This document shows, piece by piece, positions 8,562 to 15,817 of a stretch of DNA of 43,936 bases. Position 1 is the stretch's first letter. Each line of letters opens with the position of its first letter. Source of the DNA: a virus. The notes beneath the pieces were generated by a model that was not told the origin of the DNA, ran no database searches, and saw only the letters and a program-made list of their open reading frames with translations. The stretch spans positions 1 to 43,936 of the IMG/VR virus record IMGVR_UViG_3300030118_003120; one strand, 5' to 3'. The translations under genes were made by a program, and so were the position numbers.

Positions 8562-9017
8562 TTAATCCATTCGCCACAACTGTTGATTTTCGTTGCGGAT
8601 TTCGTAATACAACTTTTCTGACATCACATCCTGCACATCATCGTAGGACAAAACAGGTTTGTAGCCTAATTTTGTCACGACGCTTACAAGACTTGCCATG
8701 TGAGTTCCGTCAATTGGGTTTAGCACAGTTATTTTTGGTCGTAGGCCAAGGTTAGCGTTGCGAACTGACAGCAAGTAGGAGTGCCAGCCATTCTCCCTAT
8801 ACTCAGGCAAAATGTAGGTATTGCCAACAAAGTGAAAGTGCCCCATGTCAAGCGACCCCGTGTAGCCAATCGGAATGCCATCATACGACAGCACCCAGTG
8901 AGACATAAGGTCAAACACTTGCGGGTAGCCCTTTTCAGAAGGGGTTGGGTATTGATGAGGCCAGCCGTCGTGAAGAAACCTGTGCAACTTTACGCTCAGT
9001 CCTCTTTCTTCTTCCAT
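8562..9017 (-). CDS. GNAT-like acetyltransferase domain protein
   Basis: A 151-residue protein with the outline of a GNAT fold: SHWVLSYDGIPIGYTGSLDM (beta strands 2-3), then HFVGNTYILPEYRENGWHSY, in which ILPEYRENGWHSYLL stands for beta-4 and the acetyl-CoA loop plus helix, and ITVLNPIDGTHMASLVSV with LGYKPVL for the C-terminal strands. The canonical Q/RxxGxG/A loop is poorly kept (YRENGWHS), so activity is uncertain. It overlaps the upstream gene by 22 nt. It lies inside the head module, so a virion-protein target is possible but unproven. Confidence 0.8.
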   Translation of the reverse strand: MEEERGLSVKLHRFLHDGWPHQYPTPSEKGYPQVFDLMSHWVLSYDGIPIGYTGSLDMGHFHFVGNTYILPEYRENGWHSYLLSVRNANLGLRPKITVLNPIDGTHMASLVSVVTKLGYKPVLSYDDVQDVMSEKLYYEIRNENQQLWRMD

Positions 9018-9415
9018 ACGGCCTTACCCTCACGAACCAATTCAATTCTCGCTCGGCGTTCTTCCGCATCCATGGTATGCTTGTGTTCTTGGGCCTTGAG
9101 AGCCATCTGACGCTCAAGAGCGGCCCTTTCTTCCATAACACGGGTTTGGGACTCAATGACGGAAGGATGCAGTTCTGTTTCAGTCTGTTGTTCTTTTTTC
9201 CACAACTCAAGCATTGTTGCGAAGGCTGGCTGTGCAGTTCCGCCTATGATTGCGATAAGGGCGATGAAACCCTCAATGTTTTCAAGCACAACCTCCGGTC
9301 GGTGAATACCCATGGCCACTACTGCCCCGCTTGCGGCAAGCCAAAGGTACACGGCTGGTAGCGCCGTCCATTTAATCATCTTGTCATTTACACTGTCTTT
9401 GTGTTCTCTTGCCAT
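8996..9415 (-). CDS. Membrane protein with two TM helices and coiled coil
   Basis: A 139-residue protein: a polar N-terminus (MAREHKDSVNDK), two transmembrane helices at about residues 14-35 (IKWTALPAVYLWLAASGAVV) and 48-66 (FIALIAIIGGTAQPAFA), then a long charged coiled coil (EERAALERQMALKAQEHKH) to the C-terminus. This layout is seen in holins and in virion-associated membrane proteins. Its ATG overlaps the portal stop (TAATG). A lysis role is possible, but its place between portal and protease genes is unusual for a holin. Confidence 0.8.
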   Translation of the reverse strand: MAREHKDSVNDKMIKWTALPAVYLWLAASGAVVAMGIHRPEVVLENIEGFIALIAIIGGTAQPAFATMLELWKKEQQTETELHPSVIESQTRVMEERAALERQMALKAQEHKHTMDAEERRARIELVREGKAVWKKKED

Positions 9416-10806
9416 TATTCCGCCTCCTCGGGTGGTTTGTTCTCATTGTTGCGTGGTGATTCACCAGTTGAACTACGACTGTTTGGTTTGACATATCGTT
9501 GTTTTCCTTCGTTGCCCCTCATGCTTGCCAATCCAAGTTGCTCTCGTGCCTCGTTTAGCGTGCTGATACCGGCTTCAAAGGCCATGACTACTCGGCGTGT
9601 GGATTCAAACGGGGACTCTTCATCAATAGGTTCAAATTCAACCTTTGGCAAATCAGCCATCGTGTGATTGATACCAAGCAAAGTAAGGTGCTTTGAAAAC
9701 AACTCGTGCATAGATTGAGACAATACTTTTTGCAGACGACGGATAGCCTGTACGGACCACTGGTTGGCGTTGAAAGTAGCGGCAAAGGTTGAGCCACGCT
9801 CTTGACCCATAGAGACTCGGGGGACATGCAACACGGCTGAAATATCACCGTTGACTGCGTCAAGGAATGAAGAGTTGTCAGGTATTGTGTTCTTTAGGTC
9901 AACAAATTCCATGTTGACATAGTGCGGCAAAATTGGCACTTGGTCAGCACGAAGTCCGTCCAGTAGGTCGCTTACCTCATCCATGACAAAAGTTAGGCGG
10001 GCATTTGCTTCATCGGGGTCTGTAATCCCAGCAGTAGCCTCTGAGCCAATCGTAATGAACTGCTTGGTCAGACTGTCTTCCAAGGCTATGCGATTGTTCA
10101 TGCTGTTGTATTTAGCACGGATAGCCTGCTTGAGCGACGAGAAGCGGGATGCACCCCATACGCCGTATGTCCATCGGCCCAACCTGTCCCTGTACCAATA
10201 CGACCGATAGTCAATACGGATGTGCAAAATTTCACTTCGTGGGAACTCTTGCATGTCCCGGTCTTGTTCACGAAGCAAGTAGCGTTCGTTGGTAAGAATC
10301 GCATTTTCTTTGTCAGTAGTTGTGTTAGGAGGGCGATTATCAAGAATTGTGATTTGAGCGACTGGTAGTGATTGAACTTCGGTGATACCCTGCCTGCTGT
10401 TGCCCACATACTTGTTTATGTCGTTGCCGTACACCATGAGGTTTCTCATGGCGTTGATAAGCAAATCGTCAAATTCAAGGACTTCCTCAACGAGGTTTTT
10501 GATTGCACTACGAATCGCATTGTTTTTTCCGCCGCTGACACGGTATTTGTTGGCAGTAAGGCTGATTGTTCGGACTGCGCCGTTGAGTTCGGGGTCGTAG
10601 TTCAGCATGTTGTCGTAGAGGTCATAATCGTTTTGGTAATCGTACCTGTCTCGGAAATCATTTGTGTCTTTGACGATGTCATCAATTCCCGCCGCCATAA
10701 CAGTGAAGGGATTTTTGCCACCACGATGAGCAGTTCTGCGTAGTGGTATCGTGTCGTTTTGTCCTGCCGATACCGCTCGCCAAGTAAAAGGGTTCCACCA
10801 CGCCAT
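9415..10806 (-). CDS. Portal protein
   Basis: A 463-residue protein beginning MAWWNPFTWRAVSAGQ. It has the portal signature segment YDPELNGAVRTISLTANKYR near residue 70, then a wing/stem-like region (EILHIRIDYRSYWYRDRLGR, ASRFSSLKQAIRAKYNSMNN), a VPRVSMGQERGSTFAATFNA loop, and a C-terminal helical crown (FEAGISTLNEAREQLGLASM) with a polar tail. The portal is the dodecameric DNA channel at the capsid vertex. It follows TerL by 41 bp. The frame stays open far upstream through TerL, and I chose this ATG because it clears the TerL stop. A GTG at 10818 is an alternative. Confidence 0.92.
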   Translation of the reverse strand: MAWWNPFTWRAVSAGQNDTIPLRRTAHRGGKNPFTVMAAGIDDIVKDTNDFRDRYDYQNDYDLYDNMLNYDPELNGAVRTISLTANKYRVSGGKNNAIRSAIKNLVEEVLEFDDLLINAMRNLMVYGNDINKYVGNSRQGITEVQSLPVAQITILDNRPPNTTTDKENAILTNERYLLREQDRDMQEFPRSEILHIRIDYRSYWYRDRLGRWTYGVWGASRFSSLKQAIRAKYNSMNNRIALEDSLTKQFITIGSEATAGITDPDEANARLTFVMDEVSDLLDGLRADQVPILPHYVNMEFVDLKNTIPDNSSFLDAVNGDISAVLHVPRVSMGQERGSTFAATFNANQWSVQAIRRLQKVLSQSMHELFSKHLTLLGINHTMADLPKVEFEPIDEESPFESTRRVVMAFEAGISTLNEAREQLGLASMRGNEGKQRYVKPNSRSSTGESPRNNENKPPEEAE

Positions 10807-10846
10807 GTAGTGAACCACATAAGCGGTGCTATTTGAAGGTTCTTGA

Positions 10847-12370
10847 CTACGAACCAAATTTTGGATATTTTCTGTGTTGTTTCGGCCTTCTATTTGCCTT
10901 TTTGACAATTTTTTTTCTTTTGCCCCAGCCGCCCATGCTGGTGGTTTTACTTGCCATCGGAGCATACTCAGTGTTTTTTGGCTTGAACTGGTCAATAGCA
11001 TGGGCCAGCGCCATGACAGTGTCGTTGTGTTTGCCGACATCAACGATTTCCCCTTTCTTCCAAACATGAGACTCTAACTCGTCCAACACAATAGACACTT
11101 TTTTTCTGATGTTATCACTTCCGTAGGGGAACACAACCAACTCTCTCTCAAACCAAACACGAAGTCTGTTGAGTAGTCCTTGCTTCAAGCCTTTGTTTGA
11201 CGCTTTGGACGGCCGATATTCAAGGTGACCGCCCTTCTGCTCAATCACCGTTTCGTAAAGACGCTGAAAACCTACATCCTCCGCCGCCACAGGTGCTTTG
11301 AAGTGCTGAGCCCATTCAATGATAACATCAGCCTGCTTGTCAGGAGGAAAGTCATTTCGTCGCCACATATCAACAAAGTGAATGTAGCCCTGCTCATCTT
11401 GTCGCAAGCATATTAAGACGGAGTAGTCTTTTCCTATACCATGGGCGGGGTCAAAGCCGAGGATGAATTGGACGGTACTGTCGTTGAACTCACCGTTAAA
11501 ACCACCGACTGCATCTATGTTTATGTTTTTTCTGATGAGATTCCTGTTGAATACTTGGGCGTCATCGTCCACGACCTTGCACAAATACTCTTGAGCGAAG
11601 GCGAGGTCGTCGTCCATGGAGACTTTTTGTTCCAAGAGAAAATCAGTTGGCCTAAATTGGGGCCAAAGTGGTGTTAACTCTACATTGTCCGGGTCAGCCC
11701 TGTGCTCATCCCAGTTGGTAAAGGCAGACCATGTGCCTGACTTCCATACTTGCTTTGCTTTTTCTGACAGCATTTCAGTATGGTACAGGTCGGTGTGGGA
11801 CATCGGTGTGCCCACGACAAAGCAGGATGTGTTGGGGTCCAGCATCGGCGTCACCACTTTCTTAAACCAGTCACGCACAGCATCCATTGTCATGTCCCCT
11901 ATTTCTGCGAGAACATCATCAAGAGCAACAACGGCCGGGTGTTCCCCACGAATCGCCGAACCTACACCAGTAGCCTGAATCCATGCGCCGTTTGTGAACT
12001 GGATTTTTTGTTTATTGGACTTGCGTTCGTCAAGGTATTTACGCAGTTCAGGATGGCGGCGCATGTCTGTTTTGATTTCTTCAAGACGGTTTGAGGCTTG
12101 TCGTATGCTTGCCGAGAACAGCCACACCTCCATAGGCTTATCGTTGCGCTTTTCAAACAAGCACATGTGTAGCAACTTGACTCGCAGTGTGGCAGACTTG
12201 CTGTGGGAGCGTGGGGCGATAATACAAACACGGTGGACAGAAGCGCCTTGGCGGTCGGCATATAACTGCATCCATTCCCCTATGTGGTCAGCCCACTGAT
12301 ACTCAGGAGACAACCACTCGTAAAAGTGTTTGATGTCGTGCTCTGAGCGGCGAAAATTAAAATTAGGCAT
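10847..12370 (-). CDS. terL: Terminase large subunit
   Basis: A 507-residue packaging motor starting MPNFNFRRSEHDIKHF. ATPase domain: P-loop variant APRSHSKS at residues 52-59, Walker B VVALDD ending at D151-D152, and a coupling motif VVGTPMSHTD around 186. RNase H-like nuclease domain: metal-binding D307 in LGFDPAHG, E364/D365 in AAEDVG, and D450 in KHNDTVMALAHAI. It translocates DNA into the procapsid and cuts concatemers. The ATG lies inside the end of the upstream zinc-protein gene (AATGCCTAA). A basic C-terminal tail (KKIVKKANRRPKQHRK) may contact DNA or the portal. Confidence 0.95.
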   Translation of the reverse strand: MPNFNFRRSEHDIKHFYEWLSPEYQWADHIGEWMQLYADRQGASVHRVCIIAPRSHSKSATLRVKLLHMCLFEKRNDKPMEVWLFSASIRQASNRLEEIKTDMRRHPELRKYLDERKSNKQKIQFTNGAWIQATGVGSAIRGEHPAVVALDDVLAEIGDMTMDAVRDWFKKVVTPMLDPNTSCFVVGTPMSHTDLYHTEMLSEKAKQVWKSGTWSAFTNWDEHRADPDNVELTPLWPQFRPTDFLLEQKVSMDDDLAFAQEYLCKVVDDDAQVFNRNLIRKNINIDAVGGFNGEFNDSTVQFILGFDPAHGIGKDYSVLICLRQDEQGYIHFVDMWRRNDFPPDKQADVIIEWAQHFKAPVAAEDVGFQRLYETVIEQKGGHLEYRPSKASNKGLKQGLLNRLRVWFERELVVFPYGSDNIRKKVSIVLDELESHVWKKGEIVDVGKHNDTVMALAHAIDQFKPKNTEYAPMASKTTSMGGWGKRKKIVKKANRRPKQHRKYPKFGS

Positions 12371-12545
12371 TACCAACTTCTCTGTCCCCCATAACCCATG
12401 AGTTAGGCTTACCCTCTTTAACGACACGCATTGAGCCGCAGTGAACATTTCGCTTGGTCTTTTTGCACCAACGCTTGCAGTTCGTATTTGTTCTACGCAT
12501 GGCAATCCTGCCACAGTTGTTGCACTGTCTCAATTTCTGCGGCAT
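12363..12545 (-). CDS. Small zinc-binding protein, 60 aa
   Basis: A 60-residue basic protein starting MPQKLRQCNNCGRIAMRR, with CNNC, NCKRWC and HCGS giving up to five Cys and one His in a treble-clef-like arrangement. Its stop overlaps the TerL start by a few bases, and it sits between the HTH-phosphoesterase gene and TerL. A DNA-binding helper in packaging is a reasonable guess from the charge and position. The family is not recognised. Confidence 0.7.
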   Translation of the reverse strand: MPQKLRQCNNCGRIAMRRTNTNCKRWCKKTKRNVHCGSMRVVKEGKPNSWVMGDREVGNA

Positions 12546-12570
12546 GCAGTTCCTTGAGCGTACCACTCTA

Positions 12571-13929
12571 TCAATCCTCGTGAACAACAGGGGCAAACAA
12601 AGAGCCGATGTAGCCCTCGTCTTTGTCAATGAAATAGGCGGCAAGCCCAGCAGTAGAGGTTGTGTAGCCCGAGCGAGCGTGGTAGCGGTCATGCCCTGCA
12701 AGGGATGGCATTTGTACGATAAGGCATCCGTCTTTTTCTGTTAGGCGCTGGTGATGCAAATGACCGTGGAACCACACTTTGTGAGTAGTCACACCCCACT
12801 GCTGACGAGCCTCAACAGCCATAAGACCAGCAAGGTTGGTCTTGCGAGACAAACCGTCGCCATGTGTAAAGCCAAGTAGCGTGTCGCCGTAGGTGAGGTA
12901 CTGTCTGTTGTTGGAACTGATTGTGATTGTGACATCATCTGCGTCCTCGTAAGCGGCCGATAGGTACATCATCAGGGCAATTGACGAATGGCGGTCATGG
13001 TTGCCGGGCATCATCACAATTTCAACTGGTGCTATTTGTCGCAGGAGGTCAATGTGTTCTCGGGCAAGACGGCATCCAGTTATGAGTATCTGCGCTGGTG
13101 AGGCGCACATGTCTTGGGGAGTGCCTTTCGTGGTTGTTCCGTAATCGTTGTCAACATGGAACCAATCGGAACCAGCACCAATGTACAACTTTTCGGGGGC
13201 GACGGGGATGCGCTCAATGAGACTTTGGGTTTTTTCAAACAACCTTTTGCGTGCTTCTTCAAAATCATAGGTTTCGCCCACTTCATCTGACCAGCCATAC
13301 TTGCCCCAGTGAAAGTCAGTAGGGCAAACAACAAGGGCATAGGGCTTGCTTGTCTTCTTCAACTTAAGGCGGGGCACACTCTTGGGCGCTTTTTCCAGCG
13401 AACCTTTCAGATAGTCCACCTGACTGAGGAGCGAACGCCACTTTTCAGCATCGTCCTTCAACTCTTTCTGCTCTCGCTTGAGAACTTTGACCTCAGTGCT
13501 GTAAATTTTGCGACTAAGGATAGTGTCAACGAGTTCATCCTCATCATGGTCAAGCACCTCTTCCATAGTGACAGGCTGACTGTTGCGGTTGATTTTGAAG
13601 GTGCGGCGCCATCGGTGAACAAATGCAGGTGATAAACCAATCATGCCGGCCATGGTGTTGACAGCAACACCGCTTGTGTACTGTTGCAGTAGTAGCCGGT
13701 GGTCATCACCGGACAGTTGGTGGACATGTGCGCCCATATCCATGTAGTAGCAGTCCTCCTCCTCATCATAGGTGTAGGCGACAGCGGTGTAGGCGGCGTG
13801 CTTTTGCAGGTAGAGACGCCAAGCATTGAGAGATTTTTCGGGATGCCTCTCTGCGATGTGTCGTGCCAGCGCCGAACGAGTAGCGAAGTCCTCGGGATTG
13901 TACAATTCAATGATTTCTTGTGGCTCCAT
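12571..13929 (-). CDS. HTH domain fused to calcineurin-like metallophosphoesterase
   Basis: A 452-residue protein starting MEPQEIIELYNPEDF. Residues about 15-56 form a small domain also found alone in the gene at 20861. A helix-turn-helix follows at about 86-113 (NTMAGMIGLSPAFVHRWRRT), then a charged coiled linker, then a metallophosphoesterase from about 197 with the family motifs in order: D205-x-H207 (PTDFHWGK), D255 (GSDWFHVDND), N310-H311 (MPGNHDRH), H356 (FTHGDG) and GHLHH at 389-393. The enzyme half should be a metal-dependent phosphodiesterase or nuclease. Being first in the packaging operon with an HTH suggests terminase-small-like DNA recognition. The start was chosen because a TATA box lies 28 nt upstream. 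Confidence 0.9.
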   Translation of the reverse strand: MEPQEIIELYNPEDFATRSALARHIAERHPEKSLNAWRLYLQKHAAYTAVAYTYDEEEDCYYMDMGAHVHQLSGDDHRLLLQQYTSGVAVNTMAGMIGLSPAFVHRWRRTFKINRNSQPVTMEEVLDHDEDELVDTILSRKIYSTEVKVLKREQKELKDDAEKWRSLLSQVDYLKGSLEKAPKSVPRLKLKKTSKPYALVVCPTDFHWGKYGWSDEVGETYDFEEARKRLFEKTQSLIERIPVAPEKLYIGAGSDWFHVDNDYGTTTKGTPQDMCASPAQILITGCRLAREHIDLLRQIAPVEIVMMPGNHDRHSSIALMMYLSAAYEDADDVTITISSNNRQYLTYGDTLLGFTHGDGLSRKTNLAGLMAVEARQQWGVTTHKVWFHGHLHHQRLTEKDGCLIVQMPSLAGHDRYHARSGYTTSTAGLAAYFIDKDEGYIGSLFAPVVHED

Positions 13930-13946
13930 TGGTAAGGGACTGCTCA

Positions 13947-13958
13947 CGCCACTTTATG
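13947..13958 (-). promoter_or_regulatory. Leaderless promoter of the packaging/virion operon
   Basis: On the minus strand this reads CATAAAGTGGCG and its first base is 29 nt from the ATG at 13929, the spacing expected when transcription begins at the start codon in Archaea. The sequence matches TATAAAGTGGCG before the DNA polymerase gene, so structural and polymerase genes may share a control class. Confidence 0.65.
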
Positions 13959-14036
13959 AATGTTTGTGAAAAATTTACTCAGAAAAATGCGTGGGGGTTG
14001 GCTGTCCCCTATGTGTGCGCTGTCGTGATTTTTGGC

Positions 14037-14051
14037 GGCCTATATTAGGCC
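14037..14051. promoter_or_regulatory. Palindromic TATA-containing element GGCCTATATTAGGCC
   Basis: A near-perfect palindrome centred on TAT. On the minus strand it reads CCTAATATAGG, the same core as the elements upstream of the small genes at 14.7, 15.2, 15.7 and 16.4 kb. It is about 110 nt upstream of the packaging operon start, so it could be an upstream promoter or an operator. It also lies just behind the terminator of the gene at 14169. Confidence 0.45.
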
Positions 14052-14078
14052 GTGCCGCAAAAATCCGTTGGAAGGGTC

Positions 14079-14139
14079 AAAAAAGGGCTCTCCTCGGCCC
14101 CTTGGGGCCAAGGAGGGCGTTGTACTACTCAGAGAGCAG
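14079..14139 (-). terminator. Double-hairpin 3' element with T-run (copy 1, minus)
   Basis: Reading the minus strand after the stop at 14169: a 6-bp hairpin CTGCTC-TCT-GAGTAG (14139-14125), the linker TACAACG (14124-14118), a 12-bp hairpin CTCCTTGGCCCC-AA-GGGGCCGAGGAG (14115-14090), then a run of six T (14084-14079). G-T wobbles in both stems pair only on the minus strand. This is one of six related elements. Confidence 0.75.
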
Positions 14140-14168
14140 GAAGGAGTGGTTATTGCGTTGTGTGCTCC

Positions 14169-14564
14169 TTATTCCAAGTTGGCGACTTGGCCGAGGAGTT
14201 CAATGAGTTGAGTCATCTGCTCCTCAAGTCGGTGGACTCGCTTCTCCACTTTGGCCATGCGCTCGTCGTCGGGCTTGTGCATCTCAACAACTGCGCTGTG
14301 TAGGTCAGCACGGATGCTTTTCAAGGCCTTGTCGGTGTCAGCACGAATGCTTGTCAAGGCTTTGTCGGTCATCTGCATGAGGTTCTGCATGTTCCCCTCT
14401 GCGCTTCCCATGTCGTCCTCCAATTCACCGACTCGCTCGGTGAGTTTCACTTGGGTCGTGATGACCTCAGTGACCATTGGGTATGCAACCGCATGAGCGA
14501 TGTCATGCACTGCACCCGCAAGGGCTTTTGCGTTCTCCATTGTGTTCTTCATGTCGTGTTCCAT
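14169..14564 (-). CDS. Coiled-coil protein of unknown function
   Basis: About 131 residues starting MEHDMKNTMENAKALAG. Nearly the whole length is predicted helix with heptad spacing (TTQVKLTERVGELEDDM, TSIRADTDKALKSIRADL, KVEKRVHRLEEQMTQLIELL), including a short internal repeat of SIRAD. No enzyme motif and no clear transmembrane segment. GGAGG lies 10 nt before this ATG. An in-frame ATG at 14573 is too close to it. It is a single-gene unit with a TATA box at 14607-14617 and its own terminator. Oligomeric scaffold or regulator are both possible. Confidence 0.75.
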   Translation of the reverse strand: MEHDMKNTMENAKALAGAVHDIAHAVAYPMVTEVITTQVKLTERVGELEDDMGSAEGNMQNLMQMTDKALTSIRADTDKALKSIRADLHSAVVEMHKPDDERMAKVEKRVHRLEEQMTQLIELLGQVANLE

Positions 14565-14606
14565 GTTTTCCATGCCTCCTTCGGCAGTCCGCCGTGGGGC
14601 TCCCGA

Positions 14607-14617
14607 CATATATATTC
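14607..14617 (-). promoter_or_regulatory. TATA box of the coiled-coil gene
   Basis: On the minus strand GAATATATATG lies about 43 nt upstream of the first ATG (14573). That would place the 5' end near 14590, leaving a short leader carrying GGAGG. A second, more distant CTAATATATG element lies about 110 nt further upstream. Confidence 0.6.
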
Positions 14618-14703
14618 AACGGTGGGACATCCCCGTTTTTTGTCGTTTTTTTGAGCGCCGAGCACTCGCCGACGCACAGGCGGACAGGGGCGGACACATA
14701 CGC

Positions 14704-14767
14704 ACTACATAGTCCTGCATATATTAGGACGCCAACCCCTCGCTGAGAGAGAGAGGAGAGAGAGAGA
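14704..14767 (-). repeat. Intergenic repeat unit 1 (promoter-like element plus CT tract)
   Basis: First of three direct repeats. On the plus strand: ACTACATAGTC (14704-14714), TATATTAGGACGCC (14720-14733), then a 23-nt GA tract (14745-14767). On the minus strand, in transcription order, it is a CT tract following hairpin element 2 and then GGCGTCCTAATATATG followed by GACTATGTAGT. The CT tract probably belongs to the terminator of the gene at 14838, and the CTAATATA box to the promoter of the gene at 14169. Confidence 0.7.
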
Positions 14768-14776
14768 CGGTGGGAA

Positions 14777-14839
14777 GGGGGCGGCGGCGAAACCGGAAGT
14801 CCGCCACCCCCAACCGTTCAAGCGGCCCGTCTGCCGCTT
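14777..14839 (-). terminator. Double-hairpin 3' element (copy 2, minus, variant)
   Basis: Directly at the stop of the gene at 14838: stem AAGCGGC-AGACGG-GCCGCTT (14839-14820), then GAACGG in place of TACAACG, then an 11-bp stem between 14811-14801 and 14787-14777. The single C-A mismatch on the plus strand becomes a G-T wobble on the minus strand, supporting minus-strand transcription. The CT tract of repeat unit 1 follows. Confidence 0.65.
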
Positions 14840-15119
14840 ACTTGAAGGTGAAGTTGGTTATGGCCACATCCCAATGATGAGCATGGCGAACCCATGTTTC
14901 AATTGATGAGTCGCTGTAAATCACGGCTTCATCAATGTTGAATTGGTCAAGCGTCTTCCATGAGTCTTTGATTGAGCCGTTGAAGGGGCGTTGGTATATT
15001 TCCCAGCCTGCCATTTGAGCGAGGTCATGGGCGGCGAGGTACATCATGGCCCTATGTGGGAGAATGGCCTCGTGCATGCTGACAATGTGTATTTCGGGCT
15101 GGGGTGGTATGCTGTGCAT
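14838..15119 (-). CDS. Small hypothetical protein, 93 aa
   Basis: A 93-residue protein starting MHSIPPQPEIHIVSMHE and ending HWDVAITNFTFK. It is mixed alpha/beta and His-rich, with no Cys, no transmembrane helix and no recognised motif. It is a stand-alone unit with a TATA box 25 nt (centre) upstream of its ATG and a hairpin element touching its stop, so it is probably transcribed without a leader. Function unknown. Confidence 0.65.
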   Translation of the reverse strand: MHSIPPQPEIHIVSMHEAILPHRAMMYLAAHDLAQMAGWEIYQRPFNGSIKDSWKTLDQFNIDEAVIYSDSSIETWVRHAHHWDVAITNFTFK

Positions 15120-15137
15120 GTATCGGGGATGACCCCC

Positions 15138-15149
15138 GAGTATATCAAC
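15138..15149 (-). promoter_or_regulatory. Leaderless promoter with an inverted repeat downstream of the TATA box
   Basis: On the minus strand GTTGATATACTC is centred about 25 nt upstream of the ATG at 15119. Between the TATA box and the ATG lies an inverted repeat CGGGG-GTCAT-CCCCG (15138-15124). A repressor bound there would block the transcription start, so it is a candidate operator. Confidence 0.6.
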
Positions 15150-15181
15150 TCATCGGAGCGGCATTCTCCTTTGATTTATTC

Positions 15182-15249
15182 ACTACATAGTCTTCCATAT
15201 ATTAGGACGCCCTGCTCCCAAGGAGAGAGAGAGGAGAGAGAGAGAAAGG
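15182..15249 (-). repeat. Intergenic repeat unit 2 (promoter-like element plus CT tract)
   Basis: Second direct repeat, 478 nt from unit 1. ACTACATAGTC (15182-15192) and TATATTAGGACGCC (15198-15211) are identical to unit 1, and the GA tract (15221-15249) contains the same 23-nt core. On the minus strand it sits between the hairpin element of the gene at 15330 and the promoter of the gene at 14838. Confidence 0.7.
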
Positions 15250-15301
15250 CCACCCCCCAGCCCTTGGGCTGAGGGGCGGCGGTGTACACCTCAAGGAGGT
15301 G
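15250..15301 (-). terminator. Double-hairpin 3' element (copy 3, minus)
   Basis: Minus strand: CACCTC-CTT-GAGGTG (15301-15287), then TACACCG, then a 14-bp hairpin with an AA loop (15279-15250) containing two G-T wobbles that pair only on the minus strand. A CT tract follows. It lies 28 nt after the stop of the gene at 15330. Confidence 0.75.
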
Positions 15302-15329
15302 GAATGTGGATGTTCAGCGAGTCGCTACC

Positions 15330-15599
15330 TCACTTCCACATTTTGACGACTGGGACACGCCACTTAGCCGCCACTTTGTTGATGTGACGGGTGGTTGTCG
15401 TGCTGTGCCACTTGGGAACCCATAGGTGTCCTTCAATGTACACTGCCACTGGCGTGTTGTACGAATACACGATGTCGTTAGCAACGATGATGTTTTGTCC
15501 GCTTCCAAAGTATTCAACCTTAGTTGCGAACTTGATACAAGCGTTGATTTCTTTCGTGATTGCGTTTCGTCGTTCTTCGGTCAAGTTTTTCCATACCAT
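15330..15599 (-). CDS. Small phage-type protein with SYNTPVAVY motif (DUF8033-like)
   Basis: An 89-residue protein. It starts MVWKNLTEERRNAITKEIN, and the segment SYNTPVAVYIEGHLWVP followed by TTTTRHINKVAAKW resembles a small family common in phage and plasmid genomes, in which a SYxTPVA strand is followed by a region ending in a conserved H-x-N/K helix. The biochemical role of that family is not known to me. AGGAGG lies 8 nt upstream of the ATG, and a TTTATATGGGTC promoter lies about 59 nt upstream. Confidence 0.8.
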   Translation of the reverse strand: MVWKNLTEERRNAITKEINACIKFATKVEYFGSGQNIIVANDIVYSYNTPVAVYIEGHLWVPKWHSTTTTRHINKVAAKWRVPVVKMWK

Positions 15600-15646
15600 T
15601 CATTTTCCCTCCTGTTCTCCTGTCGGATGTCACCACCCAACACGCC

Positions 15647-15658
15647 GACCCATATAAA
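15647..15658 (-). promoter_or_regulatory. Class A promoter TTTATATGGGTC (minus)
   Basis: On the minus strand TTTATATGGGTC followed by GGCG. The same 12 bases start three plus-strand operons (22658, 23484, 26132). The leader to the ATG at 15599 holds a short inverted repeat (TGTTGG / CCGACA) and then AGGAGG. Confidence 0.7.
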
Positions 15659-15681
15659 CCCCACGATGCCCCAGTATCTAC

Positions 15682-15746
15682 ACTACATAGTCTTCTCTAT
15701 ATTAGGTCGGCCATCCCCTCCGAGAGAGAGAGGAGAGAGAGAGAGG
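15682..15746 (-). repeat. Intergenic repeat unit 3 (promoter-like element plus CT tract)
   Basis: Third direct repeat, 500 nt from unit 2: ACTACATAGTC (15682-15692), TATATTAGG (15698-15706, then TCGG in place of ACGC), and a GA tract (15722-15746). It lies between the terminator of the gene at 15818 and the class A promoter of the gene at 15330. Confidence 0.7.
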
Positions 15747-15798
15747 CCACCGCCGGGAGCGTACTCCCGACGGCGGCGTTGTACAAGTCTGAGACTTG
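15747..15798 (-). terminator. Double-hairpin 3' element (copy 4, minus)
   Basis: Minus strand: CAAGTC-TCA-GACTTG (15798-15784), the linker TACAACG (15783-15777), then a 13-bp hairpin with a TACG loop (15776-15747) with wobble pairs that form only on the minus strand, then a CT tract. It lies 20 nt after the stop of the gene at 15818. Confidence 0.75.
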
Positions 15799-15817
15799 GA
15801 TGATGCCGTCAGTGAAT

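Noticed and set aside
13930-13947. GTG start at 13947 for the HTH-phosphoesterase
   Set aside because: It falls at the edge of the CATAAAGTGGCG promoter. The ATG at 13929 is at leaderless distance from that promoter.
14700-15750. CRISPR array
   Set aside because: The three repeats are about 480-500 nt apart and each gap holds a gene, which is not the spacing of a CRISPR array.
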